A DNA stretch of 64,000 bases, from positions 62,001-126,000 of the forward strand of contig DYJE01000006.1 of assembly GCA_020723285.1 (NCBI GenBank), read 5' to 3'. The notes below the pieces were generated by a model, which ran no database searches, was not told the DNA's origin, and saw only the letters and a list, made by a program, of their open reading frames with translations. The number at the start of each line of letters is the position of its first letter. Position 1 is the stretch's first letter. The position numbers and the translations under genes are program-made. Positions 26,199 through 35,770 of this stretch are shown here, one piece after another. This DNA is from Desulforapulum autotrophicum (GTDB taxonomy: Bacteria; Desulfobacterota; Desulfobacteria; Desulfobacterales; Desulfolunaceae).

Positions 26199-27137
26199 AT
26201 GGTTTTCACCCATATCCCGGCCATGCTGGACGAAGTGTTGCATTATCTTGATCCGAAAGTGGGCGGCGTGTACGCGGACGGCACCCTGGGGGGAGCCGGA
26301 CATGCCGCAGCCATTGTTGATAGAATCGGTCCTTCTGGCGTTCTGGTCGGCACAGACCAGGACATCAACGCCATAAGGAACGCCCGTGAAAAATTCAAAG
26401 ACACAAAGACCGGCGTCCGCCTGTACCACGACAATTTCTCGGCCCTTTTGCGGATCATGTCCGAAGAAGGCATCGATGGATTTGACGGAGTCCTTGTGGA
26501 TATCGGTCTTTCACAGCACCAGCTGACCGAAAGCGGCAGAGGGTTTTCATTCATGAAAGACGAGCCCCTGGACATGAGGATGGACCAGAGAACGCCTGAA
26601 ACGGCGGCGGATCTTGTCAACTCCATGGGGGAAAAGGAACTGGCGGATCTTTTTTTCACGCTGGGCGAAGAAAAATTTTCAAGACAGGTGGCGCGGGCCA
26701 TTGTCCGTTCCCGAACGGCAAAACCCGTTGAAACAAGCCGGGAATTATCAGAAATCGTGGTTAACGCCATCCCCAGAAAAGCGGCCATGACCCAGAAAAT
26801 TCACCCGGCCACCCGTGTTTTTCAGGCGTTGCGAATCAGGGTCAACGACGAGCTGGGGCATCTTAAGTCATTTTTAGACGATGTCGAGTCTCTGCTGAAA
26901 CCCGGCGGAAGACTGTGCGTCCTGTCCTTCCACTCCCTGGAAGACAGGATGGTGAAAGAAAAAATCAGAGATCTCGAAGGCCGCTGCACCTGCCCCTCGG
27001 GTTTCCCTGTCTGTGTTTGCGGAAGAAAACCCAGGGTCCGGTCCCTTTCACGGAAAGCGGTCCGTCCTTCGGAAGCTGAAATCACCAGAAACCCCATGGC
27101 TCGGAGCACCCGTTTACGGGCGTGTGAAAAACTATGA
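26199..27137 (+). CDS. rsmH: 16S rRNA m4C1402 methyltransferase
   Basis: SAM-dependent N4-methylation of C1402 in 16S rRNA. The start VFTHIPAMLDEVLHYLDPK, the SAM motif YADGTLGGAGHA, DGVLVDIGLSQHQL and the C-terminal LSFHSLEDRMVKEKIRDL are the MraW/RsmH signatures. Four cysteines near the end (CTCPSGFPVCVCG) form the small zinc-ribbon-like insert seen in many homologues. At 312 residues the length is typical. The start is three bases after mraZ; the end overlaps ftsL by four. Confidence 0.96.
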   Translation: MVFTHIPAMLDEVLHYLDPKVGGVYADGTLGGAGHAAAIVDRIGPSGVLVGTDQDINAIRNAREKFKDTKTGVRLYHDNFSALLRIMSEEGIDGFDGVLVDIGLSQHQLTESGRGFSFMKDEPLDMRMDQRTPETAADLVNSMGEKELADLFFTLGEEKFSRQVARAIVRSRTAKPVETSRELSEIVVNAIPRKAAMTQKIHPATRVFQALRIRVNDELGHLKSFLDDVESLLKPGGRLCVLSFHSLEDRMVKEKIRDLEGRCTCPSGFPVCVCGRKPRVRSLSRKAVRPSEAEITRNPMARSTRLRACEKL

Positions 27138-27424
27138 ACAAAACGTCGAATGAAAAAATGGGTAGCGAAACCGTCGTGTGGATCGTGGTGCTGGTCATGA
27201 TGATCCTCGAACTGTTCGCCTTCACCTGGAGCCGGGTCCAGTGCACCACCGTGGGTTACTCGCTCAGCCAGCAGCAGGATGAACACAACCGACTGATGTC
27301 GTTGAAGAAAAAACTGATTATCGAACGGGCCCATCTCAGGGCTCCGGACCGTATCGCGGCCATCGCCCAGGAACGCATGGGGCTCAACATTCCTGAACAA
27401 AACCAGATTTTAACGCTCAGGTGA
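27134..27424 (+). CDS. ftsL: Cell division protein FtsL
   Basis: A 96-residue bitopic membrane protein of the divisome: a short cytoplasmic head, one membrane segment (about residues 13-30, VVWIVVLVMMILELFAF) and a periplasmic leucine-zipper-like helix ending RIAAIAQERMGLNIPEQNQI. The ERMGL motif near the end is typical of FtsL/FtsB proteins. No separate ftsB is in this cluster. Sequence conservation is low in this family, so the name rests mainly on topology, size and position between rsmH and ftsI. Confidence 0.88.
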   Translation: MNKTSNEKMGSETVVWIVVLVMMILELFAFTWSRVQCTTVGYSLSQQQDEHNRLMSLKKKLIIERAHLRAPDRIAAIAQERMGLNIPEQNQILTLR

Positions 27425-27426
27425 CT

Positions 27427-29214
27427 ATGAATACCTTCAAGAACAAAAAAATGCTTCAGGCCCGGACATCGGAAAACAAAATGCCGGTCAGGGAATCCGT
27501 GGTGGGTGTTTTTTTCTGCGTTCTCTTTCTTGCCATCGCGGGGCGGGCGATCTATCTCCAGACGTTCAAAAGCCAGTGGCTTGCAGATCAGGCCAGATCC
27601 CAGTACAACAAGTACATGGTGACCTGTGGCAAACGGGGAACCATTTACGATGCAAAAAACCAGGAACTGGCCGTCAGCCTCGAAGTCACATCCCTGGGTG
27701 CCTATCCCAAGCGGATCAAGGACAAAAAAGACGCGGCGAACAAGCTGGCCAAGATCCTTAACGTCAACGCCTGGGACCTTCAGAAAAAGCTGGATAACTC
27801 CACATCGTTCTTCTGGATCAAACGGAAAGTCAACCCGAGAGCCGTCGCTGAAATCAAGAAACTTGGCATCGAAGGACTTGATTTCGTTGCGGAGCACAAC
27901 CGGTTTTACCCCAACAGGGGCCTTGCGGCCCACGTGATCGGCTTCACCGACACCGACGGCAAAGGTATCGAAGGTGTGGAGTTCCAGTACAACAAAGATC
28001 TCTACGCCGCACCGGACAAACTGCTGGTCACCCGCGACGCCAGGGGCAAACGTTTCGGAACCACGGACGTGTACGGTGCCTTTGCCCAGGGCAATAACGT
28101 GGTTCTGACCATCGACCGTCAGATCCAGTATCTGGCCGAAAAAGCGTTGAACGACGCGGCCACGGAATTCAAGGCCCGATACGGCACGGCCCTGGTGATG
28201 AACCCCAACACCGGGGCGATTCTGGCCATGGCCCAGTATCCGGGATTCAACCCCAACTCTTTCGGGAAATACAACAAAGATCTCTGGCGGAACCGCGCCA
28301 TCACCGACCCCTACGAACCGGGTTCAACCCTCAAGGTCATCCTTGCAGCCGCAGCACTTGAAGCCCATCTCCTCACCCCCAATTCTTCGTTCTACTGCGA
28401 AAACGGTTCATACCGCGTCGGCGGCAACAGGGTGGGCGACACCCATCCCTACCAATGGCTCACGGTGGAGCAGATCATCAAGTACTCCAGCAACATCGGA
28501 GCCGTCAAAATTTCGGAAATCACAGGCAAGACCCTGCTTTACGAAACCCTGGTGGATTTCGGGTTCGGCAAAGTGACCGGCGTCGACTGTCCCGGTGAAA
28601 CGCCGGGCATCCTGTCCAACTGCAAACGCTGGCGGCCCATCGACACCGGAGCCATCTCCTTCGGACAGGGCGTTTCCGTGTCGGCGGTCCAGCTTCTCAC
28701 CGCCATCAGCGCCATCGCCAACGGCGGCAACCTGATGAAACCCCACATTGTGAAATCCGTGGTCTCACCGGACGGAACCCTGATCCGCAACTGCGAAGCC
28801 GAACCGCCCAAGCGGGTGATTTCCCCAGAAACCGCCGAAAAAGTGAAAACCATCATGGCATCCGTGGTCGCTGAGGGCGGAACCGGGGTGAACGCGGCAC
28901 TGTCCAAGTACACGGTCTGCGGAAAAACAGGAACAGCCCAGAAAATCGAGCCCGGCGGTGGCTATTCCCAGGACAAGTACAATTCCTCTTTTGTGGGTTT
29001 CGCTCCCAAACGCAATCCCCAGGTGGCGGTGCTGGTCGTTCTGGATGAACCGAAAGACGCCCATTACGGCGGTACGGTGGCGGCTCCGGCCTTCCGGAAA
29101 ATCATCCATGAAACATTGAACTACATGAACGTAGAACCGGAAAACGACAACAACGACGACACCATTCTTCTGGCCCAGCGGTTCGAAACCCATGGAAGCG
29201 AGGTCAAACGGTGA
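27427..29214 (+). CDS. ftsI: Penicillin-binding protein, septal transpeptidase (FtsI/PBP3)
   Basis: Cross-links septal peptidoglycan with FtsW. A single N-terminal membrane segment (about 30-48), a dimerisation/pedestal domain, then the transpeptidase domain with S300-T-L-K, S354-S-N and K500-T-G in the expected order. No PASTA domains follow; the 595 residues end in a charged tail (ETHGSEVKR). I chose ATG 27427; a GTG at 27421 overlapping the ftsL stop is also possible. The stop overlaps murE by four bases. Confidence 0.95.
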   Translation: MNTFKNKKMLQARTSENKMPVRESVVGVFFCVLFLAIAGRAIYLQTFKSQWLADQARSQYNKYMVTCGKRGTIYDAKNQELAVSLEVTSLGAYPKRIKDKKDAANKLAKILNVNAWDLQKKLDNSTSFFWIKRKVNPRAVAEIKKLGIEGLDFVAEHNRFYPNRGLAAHVIGFTDTDGKGIEGVEFQYNKDLYAAPDKLLVTRDARGKRFGTTDVYGAFAQGNNVVLTIDRQIQYLAEKALNDAATEFKARYGTALVMNPNTGAILAMAQYPGFNPNSFGKYNKDLWRNRAITDPYEPGSTLKVILAAAALEAHLLTPNSSFYCENGSYRVGGNRVGDTHPYQWLTVEQIIKYSSNIGAVKISEITGKTLLYETLVDFGFGKVTGVDCPGETPGILSNCKRWRPIDTGAISFGQGVSVSAVQLLTAISAIANGGNLMKPHIVKSVVSPDGTLIRNCEAEPPKRVISPETAEKVKTIMASVVAEGGTGVNAALSKYTVCGKTGTAQKIEPGGGYSQDKYNSSFVGFAPKRNPQVAVLVVLDEPKDAHYGGTVAAPAFRKIIHETLNYMNVEPENDNNDDTILLAQRFETHGSEVKR

Positions 29215-30731
29215 AACTGTCAGCTTTGAAAACCTTTCTTGAACTTCAGCTGGGCAAATCCACCCTGCTCAACCCCACGTCCGAAGACCCGGATATCCTT
29301 TCGGTGCATTACGATTCAAGATCCGTCATTCCCGGAGCTCTGTTCGTCGCTGTAAAAGGACTTTCGTCCGACGGGCACCGGTTTGTCCGGGACGCAGTGA
29401 AGAAAGGTGCCTTGGCCGTTGTCGCAAATCAGGATCTGTTTGAAGGTGACGTGGACGTTCCCGTGATCACCGTAAACGATTCACGGAAAGCCCTGGCATT
29501 ATGCGCAGCTGCATTCTACGGCCACCCGTCCGAAAAACTCCACCTCACCGGCATCACAGGAACGAACGGCAAAACCAGCACCACGTACCTGTTGGAATCC
29601 ATATACAACGCCGCGGGATTCAAGACCGGCGTCATAGGAACCATCAACTACCGGTTCGGAGACCGTGTTTTCCCCAATCCCATGACCACCCCCGAATCCC
29701 TGGATCTCCAGAAAATCCTGTTCGAGATGGTGGACGAAGGAGTCACCCATGCGGTGATGGAAGTCTCATCCCACGCCATCGACCTTCACCGGATCATGGG
29801 TCTTTCCTTTGACACGGCGGTGTTCACAAACCTCAGCCAGGACCACCTGGATTACCACGCCACCATGGATGAGTACTGGGCCTGCAAAAAACGGCTGTTC
29901 ACCGAGTACCTGGAAAACACCAGTGCCCCCAAAAAACCGTCGGCGGTGATCAACATCACGGACAGGGAAGGAGCGGAACTCTCTGCCCTTTTGTCCGTTC
30001 CTGTCCTGACCACGGGAACGGCGGATGCGTTCGTCCGCATGGAAAACACGACCATCGACATTCACGGCATCACGGGTGAACTCGTCACACCTAAGGGCCG
30101 CACTCGGATCACGTCCACCGGCATCGGCCAGCACAACCTGGAAAACATCCTCTGCGCCGCAGGTGCCGCCCTGGCCGCCGGAGCTTCCCTTTCGGACATC
30201 GAAACAGGACTTTCCCGGTTCAACGTTCCCGGGCGTCTGGAACGTGTGGACAACACCCAAGGTTTCCATGTGTTCGTGGATTACGCCCACACGCCGGACG
30301 GCCTTCTCAACGTGCTTGAAACCCTCAGACCCCTGACACGGGGACGCCTGATCACAGTTTTCGGATGCGGCGGAGACCGGGACAAAACCAAACGCCCCAA
30401 AATGGCGGCCATCGCGGAAACGTACAGCGACCTCGTGGTGGTGACTTCGGACAACCCCCGGACCGAAGATCCTTCGACCATCATCGGCCACATCATGGAA
30501 GGGTTTTCCGGAACGCGGATTGAAGAAGGCGGATCCTTACAGAACATCAAAGGATACGCCGTCGAGCCCGACCGCCGCACAGCCATCGCCCTGGCCATCG
30601 GTTGCGCAAAAGCGGACGACACGGTGCTCATCGCCGGCAAAGGCCATGAAACCTATCAGATCCTGAACACCGGGACCATCGATTTCGATGACCGGATCGA
30701 AGCGAAAAAGGCGCTTGAAAACCATGACTGA
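29211..30731 (+). CDS. murE: UDP-MurNAc-tripeptide synthetase, meso-DAP adding
   Basis: Adds meso-diaminopimelate to UDP-MurNAc-L-Ala-D-Glu in the cytoplasm. It shows the ATP site GTNGKTSTT, the carbamylated-lysine region, and the DNPRTEDP motif. The DNPR tetrad selects meso-DAP rather than lysine, so the wall is the usual Gram-negative A1gamma type. The start is GTG, overlapping the ftsI stop. Length of 506 residues is normal. Confidence 0.96.
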   Translation: MKLSALKTFLELQLGKSTLLNPTSEDPDILSVHYDSRSVIPGALFVAVKGLSSDGHRFVRDAVKKGALAVVANQDLFEGDVDVPVITVNDSRKALALCAAAFYGHPSEKLHLTGITGTNGKTSTTYLLESIYNAAGFKTGVIGTINYRFGDRVFPNPMTTPESLDLQKILFEMVDEGVTHAVMEVSSHAIDLHRIMGLSFDTAVFTNLSQDHLDYHATMDEYWACKKRLFTEYLENTSAPKKPSAVINITDREGAELSALLSVPVLTTGTADAFVRMENTTIDIHGITGELVTPKGRTRITSTGIGQHNLENILCAAGAALAAGASLSDIETGLSRFNVPGRLERVDNTQGFHVFVDYAHTPDGLLNVLETLRPLTRGRLITVFGCGGDRDKTKRPKMAAIAETYSDLVVVTSDNPRTEDPSTIIGHIMEGFSGTRIEEGGSLQNIKGYAVEPDRRTAIALAIGCAKADDTVLIAGKGHETYQILNTGTIDFDDRIEAKKALENHD

Positions 30732-32175
30732 AGCCAGAAAAGATACGACGCCCCTGCCCTTCTCCGCGGACCGGATCATCGCGTCCACCTGCGGGAAAGC
30801 CTATGGCTCAACGGACGGGCTTCTTTTCAAAGGTGTTTCCATCGACTCCAGGGCCATCACCGAAGGAGACCTGTTCGTGGCCATCCAAGGGGCCAGCCAT
30901 GACGGACACCGGTTCATCGCCGATGTTGTAAAAAAAGGCGTCAAGGGCATTCTGGTGCATTCCGGCAAGCTGGCGGAGTTTTCGGACATCGTCCGGACAT
31001 CGGGCATTCTGGCTGTGGCCGTGGACGACACGGTCAAGGCTCTGGGCGCTCTGGCTTCATCCCAGAAACAAGAATCGGGCGTCAAGCTCGTGGCCGTCAC
31101 CGGTTCCAACGGAAAAACATCCACCCGTGCCATGACCGCCTCGGTTCTTGAAACCGGCTTCCGGGTTCTTGCCACAAAAGGCAACTTCAACAACGAAATC
31201 GGACTGCCCCTCACCCTTCTCCGGCTGGGTGAAAACCTGGACTGGGCCGTGGCCGAAATGGGCATGAACGCTCCCGGTGAAATCGCCCGTCTTGCCGCCA
31301 TTGCCGGACCGGACGTGGGCATCGTCACCAATGTGGCGGAAGCTCACCTGGAAGGTCTTGGCTCCCTTGAAAACGTGGCCAGGGCCAAGGCGGAGCTTCT
31401 GGACGCCCTGTCGCCGGATAAAACCGCCATCCTCAACGCCGACGACCGCATGTATTCCGAGCTTGCAAAACACTGCCGGTGTGCTGTCCTCACCTTCGGG
31501 GCATCAGACAGGGCCGATATCCGCGCCGAATCCATCGTCCTTGACAAGGGCCGCGTGACATTCACGCTGAACGTAGAGGGACGATCGGTCCCGGTGACCT
31601 TGAACACGCCGGGCCCCTTCATGGTGATGAACGCCCTGGCCGCCGCCGGTGCCGGACTTGTGGCCGGATTATCCCTCGACCATATAAAAAGAGGGCTTGA
31701 AGATTTTGTCCCTGTATACGGCAGGGTTCAGATCACGAAAAGCCCCCGTGGCTTTCATGTGATCGACGACACTTACAACGCCAACCCTCAGAGCATGATG
31801 GCGGCCATAGACACCCTCTGCGGTCTCAAGGGCGGGTGTTCCGCCTACGCCGTTCTGGGTGACATGAAAGAACTGGGGGATTTTTCCGACGACCTTCACC
31901 GGAAAATCGGGGCCTATCTGGCCGAAAAAAACATCAGCGGAATTTTTACGTTCGGCGAGAAAGCTAGTCTCATCGGCGATGAAGCTGTCCAAAGAGGTTT
32001 TGACAAAAAATCGGTCTTTACAGGAACAAAAAAAGAGATCATAGAAACGCTTTCCCAAAAACTGGCTTGGGCGAAAACAACAAACAAGGGACCCTGGATT
32101 CTTGTCAAAGGTTCCAGGTCCATGGCTATGGAAGAGATTGTCAAAGACCTGTTAGCATTGAACGGAGATTTTTAA
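30724..32175 (+). CDS. murF: UDP-MurNAc-pentapeptide synthetase
   Basis: Joins D-Ala-D-Ala to the tripeptide precursor. Motifs seen: GSNGKTSTR for ATP, NFNNEIGLPLTLLRL, MGMNAPGEIARLA and DDTYNANPQSM, all MurF signatures. I chose the ATG at 30724 (MTEARKDTTP), which overlaps murE by eight bases; an upstream in-frame ATG at 30688 would overlap by 44. The last codons show a run of lysines and glycines (KTTNKGPWILVKGSRSMAME) as in other MurF proteins. Confidence 0.95.
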   Translation: MTEARKDTTPLPFSADRIIASTCGKAYGSTDGLLFKGVSIDSRAITEGDLFVAIQGASHDGHRFIADVVKKGVKGILVHSGKLAEFSDIVRTSGILAVAVDDTVKALGALASSQKQESGVKLVAVTGSNGKTSTRAMTASVLETGFRVLATKGNFNNEIGLPLTLLRLGENLDWAVAEMGMNAPGEIARLAAIAGPDVGIVTNVAEAHLEGLGSLENVARAKAELLDALSPDKTAILNADDRMYSELAKHCRCAVLTFGASDRADIRAESIVLDKGRVTFTLNVEGRSVPVTLNTPGPFMVMNALAAAGAGLVAGLSLDHIKRGLEDFVPVYGRVQITKSPRGFHVIDDTYNANPQSMMAAIDTLCGLKGGCSAYAVLGDMKELGDFSDDLHRKIGAYLAEKNISGIFTFGEKASLIGDEAVQRGFDKKSVFTGTKKEIIETLSQKLAWAKTTNKGPWILVKGSRSMAMEEIVKDLLALNGDF

Positions 32176-32181
32176 AACACC

Positions 32182-33261
32182 ATGCTGTACCATTTACTGT
32201 TCTCACTGCACACGGACATATCCGCGTTCAACATATTCCGATACATCACATTCCGGACCATCTGCGCCATGGTCACGGCGTTCCTCATCTGTTTTTTCAC
32301 CGGTCCCTGGCTGATCCGGACCCTCAGACGGATCAAGATCGGTCAGTTCATCCGTGAGGAAGGGCCCCAGAGCCATTTCGACAAAGCCGGAACCCCCACC
32401 ATGGGCGGCGTGATGATCATGGGTTCCATTCTCATCACCACCCTCTGCTGGGCCAATCTCACCAACCGCTACGTGTGGATCAGCATTCTGGCCATGGTGG
32501 GTTTCACCCTGGCCGGTTTTACCGACGACTACAAGAAACTGGTCAAAAAACAGAACCAGGGTCTTTCCGCCAGAGCCAAAATGATCATGCTCATCGTGTT
32601 CGCCGTGCTGGTGGGCTGGCTGACCTACACAACACCGGGCTTCACCGGCAAAATCACCATCCCCTTCGTCAAAAGCCTGGCCCCGGACCTGGGACTGTTC
32701 TACATCGTTTTTGCCGCCTTTGTCATCGTGGGCACATCCAACGCCGTGAACCTCACCGACGGCCTGGACGGTCTGGCCATCGGCCCCATCATTGTCAGCG
32801 CCGTGACTTACATGCTGTTCGCTTACGTGGCCGGACATTTCAAGATCGCCCAGTACCTTCAGTTCACCCATGTGCCGGGCAGCGGAGAAATCTCCATCGT
32901 CTGCGGAGCCATGGCCGGTGCCGGTGTGGGTTTTCTCTGGTTCAACGCCTATCCGGCCCAGATATTCATGGGCGACACCGGGTCACTGCCCTTGGGCGGT
33001 CTTCTGGGAACCATCGCCGTGATCACCAAACAGGAAATCCTTCTGGTGATCGTGGGCGGACTTTTCGTCATCGAAGCGATGAGCGTGATTCTCCAGGTGG
33101 GCTATTTCAAACTCACCAAGGGCCAGCGGATTTTCCGCATGGCACCTTTGCATCACCATTTTGAACTGAAAGGCTGGCCGGAACCGAAAGTCATCGTCAG
33201 GTTCTGGATTATTTCGATCATACTTGCCCTTGCGGCGGTGAGCACTCTTAAGATCAGGTAG
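32182..33261 (+). CDS. mraY: Phospho-MurNAc-pentapeptide transferase
   Basis: Integral membrane enzyme that transfers phospho-MurNAc-pentapeptide to undecaprenyl phosphate, making lipid I. The 359 residues form about ten membrane segments. Catalytic motifs FTDDYKKL (DD pair) and [12 protein letters not shown] are present, as are the metal/substrate residues in [15 protein letters not shown] and the HHHFELKGW loop. It begins six bases after murF and ends five before murD. Confidence 0.97.
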   Translation: MLYHLLFSLHTDISAFNIFRYITFRTICAMVTAFLICFFTGPWLIRTLRRIKIGQFIREEGPQSHFDKAGTPTMGGVMIMGSILITTLCWANLTNRYVWISILAMVGFTLAGFTDDYKKLVKKQNQGLSARAKMIMLIVFAVLVGWLTYTTPGFTGKITIPFVKSLAPDLGLFYIVFAAFVIVGTSNAVNLTDGLDGLAIGPIIVSAVTYMLFAYVAGHFKIAQYLQFTHVPGSGEISIVCGAMAGAGVGFLWFNAYPAQIFMGDTGSLPLGGLLGTIAVITKQEILLVIVGGLFVIEAMSVILQVGYFKLTKGQRIFRMAPLHHHFELKGWPEPKVIVRFWIISIILALAAVSTLKIR

Positions 33262-33266
33262 ATGTC

Positions 33267-34628
33267 ATGATGAAACTGAACGGTAAACGTGTTCTTGTTG
33301 TGGGTCTCGCCAAATCCGGCGCGGCCATGGCCCGGTTCCTGAAACGGAAAGGAGCCACGGTCACGGTGACGGACATGGCCCCTGCTGAAAAGCTCAAGGA
33401 TCTGGCCCTTGAAATGGACGCTCTGGGCATCGGAAAAGAACTGGGCAGCCACAGTACGGAAACCTTCGTCAACCAGGACCTCATCGTCCTGAGCCCCGGC
33501 GTTCCCCACACCATCGCTCCGGTCCGGCAGGCGTCGGATTTCGGGGTTCCCGTCATCGGGGAAATCGAACTGGCCGCGTCGTTCATCAAAGAACCCATGG
33601 TGGCCATCACCGGAACCAACGGAAAAACGACGACCACCACCCTGGTCTCCCTGATGCTGGAAGCTTCCGGGCTGAGCGTGTTCACCGGCGGCAACATCGG
33701 CGATCCCCTCACGGGCTATGTGGATGAAGACATGAAGCGGGACGTGGTGGTGGTGGAAGTGAGCAGCTTCCAACTGGACACCATCAAAACCTTCCGGCCC
33801 AAAGTGGCCGTCCTTCTCAACATCACCGACGACCACCTGGACCGTTACGCCGATTTCAACGCTTACGCCCGTTCCAAGGGCCGGATATTCGAAAACCAGG
33901 AGCGGGACGACATCGCCATCATCAACGGAGACGACAGCCCCTCCCATGCCATCGGCAAGGTACTCCGGAACAAACTGTGCCTTTTCGGATCGAAAGATCC
34001 GGGATACAGCGCCGTGATCAGCCGAAACGCCATCACGCTGAACCTTCCCGACTCCGATGAAACAAAGACCCTCGATCTTTCAAGCACCCGGCTCATCGGC
34101 AGCCACAACCGGGAGAACATCGCGGCGGCGGCCCTTGCGACCCTTGCCGCCGGGGGCACCCTCGAAGGTGTCCAGACTGTGATCAACACCTTCCCCGGCC
34201 TGCCCCACCGCATCGAATACATCGACACCGTGGACGGCGTCGAGTTTTACGACGATTCCAAAGCCACCAACATGGACGCTGTTTTACGGGCATTGGACGC
34301 ATTCGACAAGAAGCTGGTCCTGATTCTGGGCGGCCGGAACAAGGGGGGCGATTACCTCCAGCTCAAGGACGCCGTTTTAAAATCGGCGCGGTCGATCATA
34401 TCCATCGGGGAATCCTCACGGGAAGTGAAAACTGTTTTAGGCCCCTATATCAGGGTCACGGAAATGCCCAGCCTTGAAGAGGCTGTTAAAAAAGGGCTGG
34501 AAGAAGCGAAACCCGGTGAATGCGTTCTCCTGTCACCGGCCTGTTCCAGTTTTGACATGTTCAGAAATTACGAGCACCGCAGCCAGGTGTTCGTCGACGC
34601 GGTCCGTCAGCTGAAGAATCGGAAATAA
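33267..34628 (+). CDS. murD: UDP-MurNAc-L-Ala D-glutamate ligase
   Basis: Adds D-Glu to UDP-MurNAc-L-Ala. N-terminal Rossmann-like UDP-binding domain (GKRVLVVGLAKSGAAMARFL), ATP site GTNGKTTT, NITDDHLDRY and the C-terminal LSPACSSFDMFRNYEHRS, all diagnostic of MurD. Length 453. Two adjacent ATGs (33267, 33270) are possible starts. Confidence 0.96.
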   Translation: MMKLNGKRVLVVGLAKSGAAMARFLKRKGATVTVTDMAPAEKLKDLALEMDALGIGKELGSHSTETFVNQDLIVLSPGVPHTIAPVRQASDFGVPVIGEIELAASFIKEPMVAITGTNGKTTTTTLVSLMLEASGLSVFTGGNIGDPLTGYVDEDMKRDVVVVEVSSFQLDTIKTFRPKVAVLLNITDDHLDRYADFNAYARSKGRIFENQERDDIAIINGDDSPSHAIGKVLRNKLCLFGSKDPGYSAVISRNAITLNLPDSDETKTLDLSSTRLIGSHNRENIAAAALATLAAGGTLEGVQTVINTFPGLPHRIEYIDTVDGVEFYDDSKATNMDAVLRALDAFDKKLVLILGGRNKGGDYLQLKDAVLKSARSIISIGESSREVKTVLGPYIRVTEMPSLEEAVKKGLEEAKPGECVLLSPACSSFDMFRNYEHRSQVFVDAVRQLKNRK

Positions 34629-34645
34629 CACGGAAAGGACCTGAT

Positions 34646-35770
34646 ATGGCGGTGGCCAGACACAAAGTTGAGACGTACCAGCAGGGATTCGACACCACCC
34701 TTCTCCTTTCCGTCCTCCTGCTGACGGGCATGGGAATCGTGATGGTTTACAGCGCCAGCTCCGTCATTGCCAACAACACCTGCGGCAACAGCTATTTCTT
34801 TATCCGTAAACAGGCGGTTTCCGCCGTCATGGGATGCATGCTGATGATCGGCACGGCCATGACACCCTACAGGGTTTACCGCCGGATCGCCTACCTGCTT
34901 CTGGCCCTCTCCGCCATCCTCATCGTCTTGACCAAAATTCCCGGAATCGGACATTCCGCAGGCGGCGCGGCCCGCTGGATTAAGATCGGCGCGTTCACCA
35001 TGCAGCCCTCGGAAGTGGCGAGACTGGCCATGATCATCTACCTGGCCTATTCCATCACCAAGAAGCAGGATTATATCAAAGACTTTTCCATCGGGTTCCT
35101 GCCCCATGTGATTTTTTTCCTGATCTTCGCCATCCTGATCATGCTTCAGCCGGATTTCGGATCGGTGGCCATCCTCGCCATGATCACCTGGATCATGATG
35201 TTCGTGGGCGGCGTCTCCCTGCTTCACCTGACCCTTTCCCTCCTGCCCATGGTGCCGGTGGGAATTTTCGTCATGATCAGCGCAAGTTATCGCATGGACC
35301 GCCTGATAAGCTTCCTCGACCCCTGGAAACACCGGAGCGATGAAGGCTACCAGATCGTCAATTCCCTCATGGCCTTCGGCTCCGGCGGCGTCTGGGGCAA
35401 AGGCCTTGGAAACGGATACCAGAAACTGTACTACCTGCCCGAGCCCCATACGGATTTCATTTTTTCCGTCATCGGCGAAGAACTGGGCCTCTGGGGCGTT
35501 CTCGCCATTCTCGCGGTGTTCGCCCTTGTGATTTTCCGGGGTATTGTCATCGCCCGGAACACCAAGGACATGTTCGGCTCGCTTCTGGCCACAGGGATCG
35601 TCACAGGCCTGGGGCTCCAGACATGCATCAACATGGGTGTGGCCATGGGGCTTCTGCCCACCAAGGGCCTGGCCCTTCCTTTTTTAAGTTACGGCGGAAG
35701 TTCGCTGATCATCAACATGGCCGCCATCGGCATTCTCATCAACATCGCACGAACGGGGAACCATGGCTGA
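34646..35770 (+). CDS. ftsW: Septal peptidoglycan glycosyltransferase FtsW
   Basis: SEDS-family polymerase acting with FtsI at the septum. About ten membrane segments; GIVMVYSASSVIA at the start, GGAARWIKIGAFTMQPSEVA and PLLPTKGLALPFLSYGGSS-type ending (here GLLPTKGLALPFLSYGGSSL) are family signatures. The catalytic Asp lies in the large periplasmic loop. Length 374 is normal. Its end overlaps murG by eight bases. Confidence 0.96.
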   Translation: MAVARHKVETYQQGFDTTLLLSVLLLTGMGIVMVYSASSVIANNTCGNSYFFIRKQAVSAVMGCMLMIGTAMTPYRVYRRIAYLLLALSAILIVLTKIPGIGHSAGGAARWIKIGAFTMQPSEVARLAMIIYLAYSITKKQDYIKDFSIGFLPHVIFFLIFAILIMLQPDFGSVAILAMITWIMMFVGGVSLLHLTLSLLPMVPVGIFVMISASYRMDRLISFLDPWKHRSDEGYQIVNSLMAFGSGGVWGKGLGNGYQKLYYLPEPHTDFIFSVIGEELGLWGVLAILAVFALVIFRGIVIARNTKDMFGSLLATGIVTGLGLQTCINMGVAMGLLPTKGLALPFLSYGGSSLIINMAAIGILINIARTGNHG